From the NCBI GenBank assembly GCA_037127315.1, contig JBBBDQ010001275.1, positions 1,422,501 through 1,486,500 on the forward strand: 64,000 bases of DNA, in the 5' to 3' direction. The position numbers and the translations under genes were made by a program. Below are positions 1 to 11,637 of this stretch, one piece after another (within the stretch, counting starts at the first letter, position 1; every line of letters begins with the position of its first letter). The stretch comes from Ascarosepion bandense (taxonomy: Eukaryota > Mollusca > Cephalopoda > Sepiida > Sepiidae). Below the pieces are notes generated by a model, which worked only from the letters and a program-made list of their open reading frames with translations, was not told the origin of the DNA and made no database searches.

Positions 1-34
1 ATATATATTCTTCACTACTCAACAACATAATTAC

Positions 35-215
35 TGCAAAAAAATAAAGTAAGGCACTGTTAAATAGCAGATACGTGGCTAGAAGTTTTATAACTGTTAG
101 GAAAGAAAATGAGCTGATGCTGCCTCGCTACTGTCTCTCTCCATGAGTGTGACAGGATATATATATATATATAGACACACACACACACACATATATATAT
201 ACACAAACAAACAAA
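35..215. repeat. Dispersed repeat fragment with (AT)n/(AC)n tail
   Basis: The segments around 50-75 (taaggcactgttaaa) and 110-160 (gctgcctcgctactgtctct) recur in reverse complement at about 17460-17600, so this is an internally deleted copy of the same dispersed family. It runs directly into (TA)n and (AC)n microsatellite at about 157-205. No coding capacity is seen and the element class is unknown. Confidence 0.5.
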
Positions 216-289
216 TAAACAACGGTTTTTATTCCAGTAGGGAGGATAGCAAACAAATTTTAAATAGTATTACACTGAGGTATAAGTAA

Positions 290-650
290 CTTCATTTTTT
301 TATAAACTTTATATTTCAAGAAATAAAGTACAATTATGACATTATATATTCACCATTATTTGCAGTGACTTGTTGCCACTTATCAGACAGCTCATCAATA
401 CCTTCTGAGAAAAAATTCTGCAGGTTTTGATATGAGAAATGTTGGATGTACTTCCAAATTTGATTTTCTTCCATCAAATATTTTGCAGCAAAAAAGTAAA
501 GTACTAATCAGTTGATGCAAGGTCAGGTAAAAATGGTGGGAAGTGGGAGAACAGACCAAGAGATTTCGTAAAGTTTCTTTTAAGGTAGTCTTGTCATATG
601 AAATTTTGAAATTCTTGTGGCAAATCACATTTTTACTACTGACACGCATA
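290..650 (-). pseudogene. Mariner-like transposase C-terminal remnant
   Basis: On the minus strand a broken frame reads a degenerate proline-rich stretch (SPTSHHFYLTLHQ, where mariner proteins have PHPPYSPDLAPSD), then FDGRKS and, one frame away, EFFSEG-like and DKWQQVTANNGEYI-like text near 370-400. The order and spacing match the third catalytic aspartate region and C-terminus of Tc1/mariner D,D34D transposases. The frame shifts and the aspartates are not conserved, so it is inactive. Only the last third is present and no clear terminal inverted repeats were found. Family assignment rests on eye-read motifs. Confidence 0.6.
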
Positions 651-956
651 TCAGTTTAATGAATACATAAAAATAGAAAGAGGAGTGAGGAAGAATGTTT
701 TCCTACTGTATCCAGCCTATATAGCAAGGTGAGCCAAAGAGAACTACAAGTCCTGCCAGGATTTATTCTTAGTGGGGACTATCTTAACAACATAAGATAC
801 AAAAAAGACTTTTTGCTCCAGCATACGAGGTTGAAATACCTAATGAGTAAAAAAAAAAAACGGCCTTGTGTCACTTCCCACCTATGAGGGGAGGTCTTCA
901 GTAAATACCAAGATCTAAATAAGATGACATGTTGAGAAAAAATTCTAAAAGAAAAT
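651..956. other. Unassigned AT-rich spacer
   Basis: No reading frame, RNA gene or repeat could be recognised here. Confidence 0.4.
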
Positions 957-1224
957 GTCAGTTAAGTGCTATCCAGGACTAACTAGGCAAAAGATTTTCC
1001 TGCCATAGATTGCCATTTCTTTCTCTAGTGGACTGGTTGCCAACCTAGGCTATAGAACCCAATCAGTTCTGCTATTTAACCCATAGTTGGAGTAAGAAGA
1101 GAAGGATTAATACATTTCCCAAGGATATTTGCACATAAATGAATGCAACAAATTCAACTAGAATTTGAACTCGGCTCTTTAATTTTTCATCCCAAGCTGA
1201 TATTCATTGCACCACAACACAAAC
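957..1224 (-). mobile_element. tRNA-derived SINE (SINE-1), diverged full-length copy
   Basis: Reverse complement of the family seen at 10608-10904. The 3' end is at 957 (gtcagttaagtgc); the body carries the ggctatagaacccaatc block and the tRNA-like 5' head lies at about 1150-1224. Heavily mutated compared with the 62787-63094 copy, so probably older. Confidence 0.85.
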
Positions 1225-1804
1225 TTAGCTTTAACAAGATACAATGAATAGGTATAAGCCAGAAAAGGCAGCTGAAGTTATGTATGGTGGTGGGGATGTC
1301 AAAGTAAGGCAGTTACAGAAATAGTACTTTCTGTGCAATTTAGTACCAGATGACAAAAAATGTGACAAAAATATCTAAAAGCACGAACAGTGAAAGATCT
1401 TTTCCTGAAATGAAGTAGAATTTTATGAAAATTGGAAAATATCATTAGAAACAAAGAGAAGAATGCTGAACCCCTTTGCAATATCTAATCATATGAATGC
1501 TGACCAATTTCTCATGTATGAATATAATACTTAAACCAACAATGATGTAGTTCTACTTATGGATGCTGAGAATACTATAGACTGGATAGATGAACAATAG
1601 CTAAGTTTTAAAGAGAATCTATAAAAGAAGAGCTGATTCTGTCTGTCACATTTTGTCTTTATGCAAATTTGTAAGCACGTAATGGATATGTGTATGTTTG
1701 TGTTGTCAGCCACATATATATATGCTTATGCAATGTAATAAGCACACATACCACTAACCTTTGGAATAATTTGTTTATTTACCATTCAGCTTTCAAATTT
1801 TCAA
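1225..1804. other. Unassigned spacer
   Basis: AT-rich DNA with only short spurious frames; nothing supported. Confidence 0.4.
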
Positions 1805-2035
1805 AATTTTTTTTTAATCATTTCACCTTAAGCAAGGTGGGACCACCACTAGTGGGCAGGGGTTTACTGTGAGAGAAAAAACTGGGTACACGGGTTGTTG
1901 AAGAAAGGATAAAAGATGGATAGGATTCAAAGAGATAGATGGCAATTGGTGCAGCATTTAAGTTTTTTTGGAGATTGTAACGATCAGGGGAGCAAGTAAA
2001 TGGAAGGAAATTCCACAAGGTGAGAAATGAAACTG
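1805..2035 (-). pseudogene. LINE-B 3' end (RT-protein C-terminus and tail)
   Basis: Minus-strand reading gives MWNFLPFTCSPDRYNLQKN, the C-terminal LWNSLP...FP..YNLQKFK block typical of Jockey/CR1-type non-LTR reverse transcriptases. It matches the copies at 39955-40300 and 47676-48257. After the coding block comes the 3' tail, seen on the plus strand as a T-run followed by tttcaccttaagcaaggtggg. It is a 5'-truncated, inactive LINE insertion with the terminal A-run at about 1805-1816 (T on plus). The clade is an inference from the motif only. Confidence 0.65.
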
Positions 2036-2445
2036 TTGGAGTAGAAATTAAAAATTTTTTTTTAATTTTATAAAAGCTTTTTTTTTAGGTCTTTCAGTGA
2101 ATTAAAATACATACTAGCACATTGCAAATGTACATATACACTTGATTGGGCTGAAATTGAAATGAACATTTCTGTCTCAGGGCAGTCTTCTGGGTCATGT
2201 TGGCATTGTTGTTATAGATGATTTAATGCCAAAATCTAAATATTTTGAATGCAATTTCATGCCTTCAACTACTGATATTTTGTACATTATTTTTTACTTT
2301 TCAAGGTAAACATATGTTTTACTGTTTGTAGACGGTCTGTTGTCAGTGTCATATAATTTTATGTCAATGTATTTCATTATGGTAAGACATTATGTTGACG
2401 ATTTTAATATTTTCATATAGTTTTCATAGGGGTATTTATACCTTA
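2036..2445. other. Unassigned spacer
   Basis: AT-rich; nothing recognised. Confidence 0.4.
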
Positions 2446-2677
2446 CATTGTATTCATTTATGCACAAATACCCTTGGGAAAGGTATTAATTCATCTATTC
2501 CTTCCAGTTCTGGGTTAAATAGCAGGACAGATTGGGTTCTATAGCCTTGGTCAGCAACCAGTCTACCGCAGAAAGCAATGGCAACCTACTGCGTGATAAT
2601 CTTCTGCCCAGTCAGTCATGTCTCTTTCGAGACATGATCGCCCAAGCGTGTATCATGTATGGCACTTAACTGACTGA
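2446..2677 (+). mobile_element. SINE-1, head-truncated copy
   Basis: Begins within the body (cattgtattcatttatgcac) and runs through cttgggaaaggtatta, ggttctatagccttggtc and gacatgatcgcccaagcgtg to cttaactgactga. The tRNA-like promoter head is absent, so the copy is 5'-truncated. Otherwise close to the family consensus. Confidence 0.88.
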
Positions 2678-3890
2678 TAGTTTCTAGTAAATATTTGTCC
2701 ACTGAAACTAATACAATTTAGATTTCAAATTTTATTTTTCCATCAACAAGGTCAAGATGTACCAGGATACCAAAGTAGTACAAACAAGGAAATTTATACT
2801 TACAATTAGTGAGTTAAAGTTACTTACAGCAACAAAAGCCAGGAAGTTGTGGAGAGCTATGATCGTTATATCCTGAGAGGAATCGATACACAAAAATGTC
2901 AAAATTGTTATTATCTTAATTTCATAATTATATAAGTTTGACCCAGCAGTATCTTTATACTTGTAAAATCTAAAACAGAAAATAAAAATTACTTGTAAAA
3001 TCTACAAAACCCATGATGTATAAAAAGCACAATCAGTTGCACAGTTCTTGCTAATTTACTTGGCCTATTTTCACTTGGCTATTTTCAAGAGAACTCAAGA
3101 GAGAGTTCGTTTGCTGCTGACTAACAGGCAATAAATTCTTTGTTTTCTGTTTTACAGACGATTTGAAGAATAACCAAGTTGCAACTGTTTGAAGTAAAAG
3201 AAAGAGTTGATAAAATACAAATGGAAAAGCAAAGAAAATAAATTTACTTGAACAATTGGTCTTTTCTTAGTGTTTGGAAAACAACTGAAAATAACTGCAA
3301 GTTTTGTTGGAGGATCAGTTACTTAAAAATAGCAGCAGCAATCAATGCCTTTAAAATATCATAGAGAACAATCAGAAAGTAGGTATCCTAAAAGAGGAGA
3401 GAGAGAGGAAGAAAAAAAATAACAATAGATCAAATTTTGAGAAAGAAGAAAAAGTAAAAAGGAATTAGAAAAAAAAGAATTCTTTTAAATTGACTATTGA
3501 CGTTACAATTACTGAACCCAACACTGAAATAATTTATTGAGAAGAAAAGCAATTTTTATCTACTGCCAAAACATATTGCAGCTGACAGAAGAACCACAGT
3601 CTAGAAAAACATTAAGACCAAAATCACTTGCACATAAATTAAGTGCTTGTTTTTTCTTTTCTGAATTCTTCATCAGTAGAAAATGAGAAAAAGGACAATG
3701 TCCATTGTTAGTACCAATCTTTGATGGAAATATAATTTAAAATAGAAGCAGATGGTTATCTGCTTAAATTTCTGGCAATTGAAAATTCTAGGGGGGAAAT
3801 TCTTTGATTCTTTGACACATGAAAAGTCAGTAAGTGAATATTCGATGATAAAACCTTAATTATGAAATTAAAGTCAGGAGGAAAGATATT
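2678..3890. other. Unassigned AT-rich spacer
   Basis: No recognised gene or repeat. The stretch is purine-rich around 3380-3480. Confidence 0.35.
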
Positions 3891-3892
3891 TT

Positions 3893-4430
3893 CCAAAAGC
3901 TACACAAAATATTAAGTAGAAACATTTCACCAGAAACAAAGAAAAGGGTATTGAACTAACATATAATATCCATCTTCTTATTTAAAAGTAAATGCTGGAC
4001 AATCTCCTCAGAGATGAAGAAGAGACTTGAAGCAACAGAAATATGGTTCTACAGAAGGATACTGAGAATACTATGGACCAAATATGTGTGCAATGACAAA
4101 GTTTTAGAGAAAATGGAAACCAAAAGGAAACTTATACTTAACATCAGAAAGAGAAAGTTAAAACTTCATGTGCACACACGGTGGGGAAAGCGGGTTTTGA
4201 GAAGTTGATACTCCCTGGATATATTCGAGACATGACAGACAGAGAAAAAGCAGAACTTATTTAGTGAGTTTGACCAAATGGATGGCAGATCAGAAGAGAT
4301 AACAAAAAGATAAAATTTGTTAAGAGGTAAAAAGGACACGAAATTGTGGAAAGCCATGATTGCCAACATTTTGAAAGAACATGACAGACAGAAGAATTTA
4401 GAAAACTTTGATTTTACAGAAAATAAATCT
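3893..4430 (+). pseudogene. RTE-like LINE 3' fragment (LINE-A)
   Basis: Across a frameshift the sequence reads QKLHKILSRNISPETKKR, then CWTISSEMKKRLEATEIWFY RRILRI, then KLWKAMIANILKEHD near 4340-4385. This is the C-terminal region of the RTE-like endonuclease/reverse-transcriptase family also present at 45216-46170 and 55356-56140. RTE/BovB-type proteins have a similar (W)TI...RRL-A-E-W--RR-LR module after the RT domain. The copy lacks endonuclease and RT core, so it is a 5'-truncated dead insertion. Confidence 0.75.
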
Positions 4431-5629
4431 GAAAGAATCTCTAAGAAATTGATATTGGTTAATTAGACATGTAATTCCTAAGAACTTGCCATCTTGTTTA
4501 AAGAACGTTTTTGATAAACTACTTTCTTTTGTTTTGTAATAGAATGTCCCCCACTCGCTATCACCTATGTGGACCGACTATATTAGTAGCCATATATAGC
4601 GAGCACAGGAGATACCTGTGACTTGCTTCAGCAATTACTAGCTTGCCACCAAATTCCTTGTCTTGCCATAGTGTATTCTCTTTACAATAAACTTCTTTTA
4701 TCTATGCACGTGTTGCTGTTCTTTCACTCTAGTATCACTTTGTCTTTTTGTAAACTCTTTAAAGGATACAAAATTTTGATAACACAAGAAACAGACACCA
4801 ACACAAAAATAGGTGACACTTTACTTTAGATAATAAAATTCAACTACAATCAATAGAACTCCTCATTTTCATAAAACTGTGATGTTATAAAAGGCAAACG
4901 GTAAATGTTCAGTACTCTTTCCTTTGTTTCTAATGGTTTTCCTTTCTCTTAATACTCTGCTTAGCTTCTGAAATGCATCTCTAACCATCACAACGTTTCT
5001 TTAGATCTGTATTAGTTCTTTTCTATTCTTGTATAATTTTCTATCCATATACATTTAGTATTCTGCTAGTATAGATTCTTGATTATTCTAGAATCCTTCC
5101 CATATATTTCATGGACGCTGAGATTCAACAGGATATTTGTGGCACACATTATTGAATACATTCTGTATTTGTATTGAATGACAAAATGGAAAGAATTATA
5201 AATAACTTCAGACAATAACAACATTCTGATTTTTCTTACAATGATGTTTAGTCCTCCCCACAAAACCCAAGAGCCACTCAAAGTAGTAGGGCTACAGTGT
5301 AAGAGGTACCACCCTGAGCAAAGTAACAAGGCTACCAAGACACAAAGGGGCATCAGAAATGAAAGAGAAGGAAAAGACTTTAGAATGAACTGGAAAGTCA
5401 ATCCTAAGACTGGAAAGGAGTGTGAAGTAGACAATTGGCAAACCTACCTACTCCTATTGAGAAAAAGAAATAAGTAAATAAATAATAAATAAAAGTTTAG
5501 AGTTTTACAATAAAAAAAAATAAAACTAATTCTCTCATTGATGGAATTATAAACTTTTAGTACAAACAAAACCATTGGAATTATAAACTTTTAGTAAAGA
5601 AAATCATCAGTTATAATTATTCATAGATC
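4431..5629. other. Unassigned spacer
   Basis: Only short unsupported frames. A short direct repeat (gaattataaacttttagta) occurs at about 5545 and 5579. Confidence 0.35.
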
Positions 5630-5928
5630 ACAGTTAAGTGCCATATGTGATACACGCTTGGGCGATCATGTCTCAAAAGAGACATGACTGACTGGGCAGA
5701 AGATTATCCCGCAGTAGGTTGCTTTCTGCAGTAGACTGGTTGCCAACCAAGGCTATAGAACCCAATCTGTCCTGCTATTTAACCCATAAATGGAAGGAAG
5801 AGACGGATTAATACCTTTCCCAAGTGGGTATTTGTGCGTAAGTGAATACAATGGATTCAAATGGAATTCGAACTTGGCTACCCGGCTTCTCGTTTCAAGC
5901 CGATATCCACTGTACCACAACGCGCATC
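5630..5928 (-). mobile_element. SINE-1, near full-length
   Basis: Reverse complement of the family. The 3' end is at cagttaagtgccatatgtgatacac and the tRNA-like head ends at ccactgtaccacaacgcgcat. In sense orientation the head shows an A-box-like tggtacagtggatat and a B-box-like gttcgaattcc, as expected for a pol III-transcribed tRNA-derived SINE. Confidence 0.9.
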
Positions 5929-5979
5929 CTATTCATAAATAGGAGTACCAAAAATATAAAGATATTAAACATTAAATTT

Positions 5980-6520
5980 AAGTTTTAAATTTCTGGCATC
6001 AGATTTGTCCTGGGTATGACAAACTAGATCTGGCAGTAAGGCCTCTAATTGGGAGGTTGTGAGGAGCATCGAACCACCTCTTAATTACTGTTGTTCCCAG
6101 CTCCACCCTGACCCAGAGTGGTAGCACCTGTTAGGATTCCAGTAATGGGCAAATAGTTAACCCCCAAACTGGGGTCATTTAAGAGAAAAAGAAAAAGTTA
6201 AGCTGGGTATGAGTTTTTAACTTTGGATAACAACATGCCTACGAGAAAGAAATTTCTGAAATAAAAACCTCTACAACTACTCTGTGTAGAAAAGGGTAGA
6301 CTGAACTCTATAACCTTGGTAGGTAATTTTCCTAGAGATGATGTCTTGATAAAAAGTCTGAGTTTCCAATCTCCTAAATTAGTTGGTTTTAGTCAGGGCA
6401 TACAACTGTAAAACTTGCTCCAATATTTCATAATAGTTTAATTACACAGCCATAAAAAAATCCCTGTCCAAGCCATGATAGCATGTAAAGGCATGCTAAA
6501 TGATGATAATGATGTGTCTA
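5980..6520 (+). mobile_element. Decayed retroposon 3' region with ATGATGATAATGATG tail
   Basis: Relatively GC-richer block (about 6000-6180) of non-coding appearance that ends near 6460-6515 in ccaagccatgatagcatg...taaatgatgataatgatg. The terminal short tandem repeat is typical of LINE or SINE 3' ends that carry simple-repeat tails. No protein motif found, so the class is uncertain. Confidence 0.4.
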
Positions 6521-6529
6521 GACATACAG

Positions 6530-7915
6530 CTTGGCTGATTTCATTCAGTTCCTAAACACTTGTTTTTATCCCATATTGTGACAGCAAAAGATTTGTTAGA
6601 TGGTAAAATGTGGTTTGAAGGTGAATGAAAATTTTCCATGCAAGTTTCAGAAATCTGCACTTTCTATACATTTTTGCCTTAGTAAATTACCTTCTCTTTT
6701 AATAAAATACGACATTCTTCAAATCAAAATTTTAGCCAGATTCATTGTGTTGAACAAATAATACATTGAGTATGTTGCGTTGTATTAGATCTCTTTCGTA
6801 TAGATATCTTCTTTTATTTAAATTCAATGAAGTTCCCCTATACATTTCCCATTACTTTATTACAATTTATAATAAAAATTGTTGCTTCAGATTTTAAGTG
6901 GTTATTTTTTTTGTATGAATTAAATATCTTCTTCTCTTTCAAGTAGTTGTAACAAATTTTATACTAAGTTTAAATTCTTTTCAATTTTAGTCACGTTTGA
7001 ATTGGTAGGTCAGATCACCATGTCGTGTTTTATTGAGATTATTTATATTATTTTTATTTTTCTATTTTTATAAATTTGATAAACTTTCCTTTTTGCATTA
7101 TAAATGAAATAATTAGGAGATTAGCAGAGTTTAAAAGCATTTTTTAATGTATTTCTATTCATTTAAATGATGAGGATTATAAATTTTAAGTGCTCTAAAA
7201 CAGAATCCAATATTCTTGATTTTCTTTTGTTACTATGGTGAGAGTAGAAATTTATGAAATCATTTTTAGTAACAATCATTACATAGTGTTACATAATTTT
7301 TCTTTTGTTTAACATTAAATTTTTACATTTTCATCATTTGATTCCCACCTGCAATTAGTTAGCATTTATATATCTTATTTTACACAGACACTATATATAT
7401 ATCTCAGCAATATAGGAATATATTTTTAGAAATCTATAGGGTCTTCAAATCATAAAATGTAAAGATATAATTTTATAAAATTTCAATTATTTGTTCATAT
7501 AAAACAACCAGACTTATTTTGTTATTCATTCATATTTTTGTGCTTTCCAAAGTCATAATTATAAAGTAATAGCAACTCAAAATATTTTTTCATTCTCATA
7601 ATATTCTTCCAAACATGAATATAAACAAAATTATTCCCAAATTTTGTGTTATGCAAATTTGTGTTTGCTACTGCTGTAAATATAGTCCGCGTCTAAGTGA
7701 GCATAGGATTGATGACTATCAAATTCCTTCATTCTGAACTTTATAACTTTCTTGTAGTGTGAAGGATCTTAGATTAATCAAGCAGACCTTCATACTTTTG
7801 GACAATTGAATTCCTTCTTGTTTTTCATGCTATTACCTCAGCATATCAAGAAATACATTATCTGGCTTTGAAAAAAAGAGCATTTTTCTCTCTCTTCCTT
7901 ATAGATTGTACAGTT
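6530..7915. other. Unassigned very AT-rich spacer
   Basis: Long A/T-dominated region without recognisable gene or repeat family. Confidence 0.4.
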
Positions 7916-7919
7916 GAAA

Positions 7920-8375
7920 AAGGTGCAAGAATGGATCGGGTGAAGGGATTGAGCTAAAAGCATAAAGAAAGAATGAACCAAAGCATATAAAGAGGATAGA
8001 CGGTTTGGAAAATTTCATACTCACAGGATAGACTGAAGGCAAGACGGACAGATGAAAAGAACACAGAACATACCTAGTGAGCTTGAGTAAAGGAATGGCA
8101 GAGCAAGGTTTCCGAGAGATCTCAAAAAGAAAAAAATTTATTAAGAGATACAAAGAAAAGAAAACTTTGGAGAGCCATGATCTCCAACATCCTGAAGGGA
8201 CACAGCTTACAGAAGAAGAATGAGCATGAGTAAATCGATGAAAGAACAGAGTTTAGGAAGATAACAAAAAGACAATTTAATATGAGTTACAAAGGAAAGG
8301 AAATTGTGGAGAGTCATGATTGCCTACATCATGAAAAAACATGGAACATAGAAGGAGGAGGAGGAGGAGGAGGAG
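7920..8375 (+). pseudogene. RTE-like LINE-A 3' tail, internally duplicated
   Basis: Broken frames give KKRKLWRAMISNILKGH at about 8150-8205, the extreme C-terminus of LINE-A. A second, more diverged version of the same end follows (gtggagagtcatgattgcctacatcatgaaa, 8308-8338), then a short (GGA)n tract at 8350-8374. The doubling suggests two adjacent tail insertions or a local duplication. Confidence 0.6.
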
Positions 8376-8789
8376 GATTCTTCTTAGCAACAATAAAAAA
8401 TATTATTATAAATATTCAGATTAATGAAGGAATTTAAGTTAAAAATTATATAATTGTTATCTGGAAGAAATGATTGATAATTATTCTAAAATTTGGGTAT
8501 ATATTTATATTTTAAAAAGTAAAGGCTATGAACTATGCATCATTACTCCATTTGTTCTGTTATATATTGTTATGGTGCCCTTTCTACATTGGAATGAACT
8601 CTTCCTCCTTCATAAATACTAACCTGCGAGGCTTCCTAAGGGAGGCAGTCAAGACGCAGTGTAACTTTACAGTTTAGAAGGACATTTCTACTTGCTGACT
8701 AATAACACTCTTATTTTGTATATATGTTCTGTTATGCTAATACACTGGTTCAGCCTACCATCTTTTCAGGTCTTTTTTTCCTGGCCTTA

Positions 8790-9375
8790 ACAGGCCACAG
8801 CACACACACAATTTGGAACCTAAGACTTGCATAGGTGCAACACAGGATAGTTTCAAGACTAGATATAATAACCATACCAGTAGTTTTAGAAATGAAAGGA
8901 ACATGCACAGCACAGCACTAGCCACATATGTATGGTCTATTAAAAAAAAGTTAAAAATTGACCCCATTTTAAAATGGGAAATACTAAAAGGGTGCACAAA
9001 ATTTAGAGCAGGACAAAAATTTTGTAAATTGTGTGGGGAGGAGAAGTTAGCCATAGCTCTATTTGAACCCACACATAGTTTATTAAATTCCAAGTTTGGA
9101 GATTTTAAATAAACGTAAGCATAGAAAGTATTGGCTGTTAAATTAGAAATTGAGTTTTATTATTATCTTTTTGAGTTGTAGGTTGTGTTTACTAGATTTT
9201 TTTTTTTTGTAATGAAATGTTATTATCCCCCTCCCCTTTGGTGTTTGATGTCTTCTGTTTCGATCACGTGGGTTTCCGAGTTTCTTGTATCTTTTCGCCT
9301 TCATTTAGCCTCTTTAGCCAACTTTCCCTGAAGATCCAATTTGGTGAAACCTTGGTAGGTTCGTTGGCTCTCTAA
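8790..9375 (+). pseudogene. Penelope-like element: GIY-YIG endonuclease fragment and 3' region
   Basis: An open frame at 8813-9109 reads TCIGATQDSFKTRYNNHTSS FRNE, then LATYVWSIKK, ILKWEILKG and FCKLCGEEKLAI...SLLNSK. This is the order of the C-terminal GIY-YIG nuclease domain found in endonuclease-bearing Penelope-like elements: the YIG-like block is degenerate (CIG), then RYNNH, W-I-K, C-LC--EK. The reverse-transcriptase part is missing upstream. The frame stays open for about 99 residues, unusually long for this window, so this copy may be younger than the others. A hammerhead-like fold follows at 9316-9369. Confidence 0.75.
9316..9369 (+). ncRNA. Hammerhead-like motif downstream of Penelope-like ORF
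   Basis: The segment contains CTGAAGA (CUGANGA core), a short hairpin CCA/TGG, then GAAA, then the hairpin ACCT-TGGT-AGGT, and is closed by a 7-bp outer stem AGCCAAC/GTTGGCT. This is the order of a type I hammerhead (stem I open, core, stem II, GAAA, stem III). Penelope-like elements are known to carry hammerhead ribozymes. Unpaired bases sit between the outer stem and the core, so activity is doubtful. Confidence 0.4.
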
Positions 9376-9387
9376 GTTATTTATTTA

Positions 9388-9388
9388 C

Positions 9389-9420
<32 letters not shown>
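9388..9420. repeat. (TA)n(CA)n microsatellite
   Basis: Simple dinucleotide run immediately after the Penelope-like remnant. Confidence 0.9.
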
Positions 9421-9422
<2 letters not shown>

Positions 9423-9669
9423 TGCCAAAAGACCTAAAAACTTAGACAAGAAAAATATCCTGAACAAGTAAAGAAAAAAAATGTCAAAAGTCAAACAGCT
9501 ACCTAAATAATAAATTAAAACTCTCAATGCCTAGACTATCTTGACAGAGCAAAAAAAAAAATTAAATTCAACAAGGCACAGCTTAATTTATTTCTCAAGT
9601 TTCATGCTTTCGCAATAAGTGACTAGATATCTGGTGATTTTCTAACCGCAGCTTAGATGTGGTACCTGG

Positions 9670-9780
9670 TCGAAAGTATGGGACACCCAGTGAAGGATTG
9701 AACTCACTACTCAATTATAATGATTTCAACGAGACAAGCCTGTCAACCATTACACCATCTCTAGGTGACGTAAGTGACTA
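9670..9780 (-). pseudogene. tRNA-like sequence (SINE head or tRNA pseudogene)
   Basis: Reverse complement contains an A-box-like tggtgtaatggtt at about 9755 and a B-box-like gagttcaatcc at about 9700, with about 45 bp between them as in tRNA genes. No full cloverleaf could be drawn. It could be the promoter head of another SINE family. Confidence 0.45.
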
Positions 9781-10229
9781 GATCTATGTGGGAAATATAG
9801 AAGACAATTTTGAATAACTTACTTTGATATGTTTAACTAGTGATCCATTGTAGATATGTCAAAGTAGAAAAATATTCTGCAGGATTCTAATCCAAATTCA
9901 CTATCTATGATGCACAGTTAACTGAAAATTTTAAATAATGAAAATAATGATATTCAAATGAGAAAATACTATAAAGTGGGTGCTGAAATGTTCACTTCCC
10001 AAAAATGTTTGTTTAGTCAGATTTTATGGGGTGCTATGTATTCAGAACTTTTCAGCAGTGCCTTATATTTTTCAAAACATCTGAATACACATTCAATAAC
10101 ACTGGCATCCATTTTGAAAACAGTTTTGGTGTGGTGTCAGTAGTGACTGCATGACTAGATCTGATAGTTTCTATTCATGGTGGCCACTGCTTTTGTACCA
10201 ATCAGTTTTACATTTATTTAACATTAAAA

Positions 10230-10560
10230 GCAAAAACATTGAAATGAGATGAAAAAGAAAACACTAAAATGAAAAGAAAAACATTGAAGCAAAAATGAAG
10301 CTACACTGAAATGAAAAACATTAAAAAAAAAAAGTAATAATATTGAAAAAAAAAACAAGCATCAAAACAAATTAAAAAAAATACTGAAACAATAAAGATT
10401 TGATACAAATAAATAAAAAAAACAGAAACAAATAAAAAATAAAAAATTAAAATAAAAATGATAATATACTGAACAACACTGAAAGAAAGCAAAACATTAA
10501 AACAAAAATTGTTTGGTAAAAAGCAAAAAAAAAAATATATGCAGAAAAAAGAAGTAAGAT
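10230..10560. repeat. A-rich low-complexity tract
   Basis: Irregular repetition of acattgaaacaaaa-like words; a degenerate low-complexity array rather than coding sequence. Confidence 0.6.
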
Positions 10561-10607
10561 TGAAGCTATAGCGGAGTATCCCTTATTTTATTCCATTTGT
10601 AGTAAGG

Positions 10608-10904
10608 ATGTGCATTGTGGCGCAGTGGATATCGACTCAGAACGAGAAATCGGAGAGCCAAGTTCGAATTCCCGTTGAATTCCTTGCACTCACTTACGCA
10701 CAAATACCCTCTTGGGAAAGGTATTAATCCGTCTCTTCCTTCCAGTTATGGGTTAAATAACAGAACAGATTGGGTTCTATAGCCTTGGTCGGTAACCAGT
10801 CTACTACAGAAAGCAATGGCAACCTACTGCCCAGTCAGTCATGTCTCTTTCAAGACATGATCGCCCAAGTGTGTATCACATATGGCAATTAACTGACTGA
10901 CTGA
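10608..10904 (+). mobile_element. SINE-1, full-length reference copy
   Basis: Starts atgtgcattgtggcgcagtg, with A-box-like tggcgcagtggatatcg and B-box-like gttcgaattcc within the first 70 bp. The body continues through accctcttgggaaaggtatt and ggttctatagccttggtc and ends gcaattaactgactgactga. tRNA-derived SINEs with internal pol III promoters are well known in cephalopods. A small internal deletion removes the ataatcttctgcc-type segment. Confidence 0.92.
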
Positions 10905-10949
10905 GTGAGAAGTAGCTGTATGCCGTAGCAGGGTAAAGGAATTTGGCCT

Positions 10950-11637
10950 TGTGGGAAGATAGCCCACTATAATTCATAAAATGATTATAAAATCAAGAAA
11001 GGCAATTTTGAGTATAAAATAACATTTATATATATATACATTTTAATGAATGTTTTACAAATAAAGTAATACTTGAAATAAAAGTCCAACGGAGGTTAGA
11101 GAGTTCACGACAAATAATAATGAGCTGAAAGAGATAAAAGATTAGGAGTGTGGAAGCGTCTTGTAGGTAAGGAATGTTCGTTTAGAAGTTGCCGTTTCTA
11201 AGGTGAGTAGGTCAGCAAGTTGGTTTGTGGAATGTCTTTGAAAAGGTCAGTTAGTACTTTTGAAAATGGGAAGAAAGAAAGAGGTCAGCATAGTAGCCGC
11301 TCGACTTAAGTCAAGGGAGAAACTAATTACACTCTTCTCCTTTCGTTTTACCGGCTGTCTGCTGATGCTTTGTCTCCACTTTTTATATCTGATTTTTGAA
11401 TTAAAAGCTAGTCGTTTCGAATTTCATCCTTGTATTTGATTCTGGGCTTCCCATTGGCTGGTAAATAAAATTCGAAGGCTCATGAAATGGTAATTTGATA
11501 TTTGATTAATTTCTATTTTTCAACCGGAACATCTGCGGGAATTCACTTGCACAGAGGTGATTTTTATTCATTAGCTTTCTGGTCGGCATAGAGCCAACAT
11601 CCGGTTTGCTCGCTTTTGCTCGGTCGGTATCACCACA
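10950..11637 (-). mobile_element. Isolated LTR of a Ty3/gypsy-type element
   Basis: About 690 bp that aligns by eye along its whole length with the LTR at 41633-42272, which adjoins an integrase gene. In minus orientation it begins TGTGGTGATACC and ends CCCACA, matching the usual TG...CA ends. Shared landmarks include tgggcttcccatt, aatttctatttttcaac-ggaacatctg and ggtatcaccacaa. No internal retrotransposon sequence lies on either side, so it is best read as a solo LTR. A clean target duplication was not seen. Confidence 0.7.

Noticed and set aside
5066..5434. 122-residue minus-strand frame
   Set aside because: Low-complexity hydrophobic translation without any motif; the opposite strand is equally open, as is common in repeat-derived DNA.
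8755..9093. 112-residue minus-strand frame
   Set aside because: Antisense of the Penelope-like GIY-YIG frame, which has clear motifs on the plus strand.
9670..9780. Functional tRNA gene
   Set aside because: A- and B-box-like words exist, but no complete cloverleaf with acceptor stem could be drawn.
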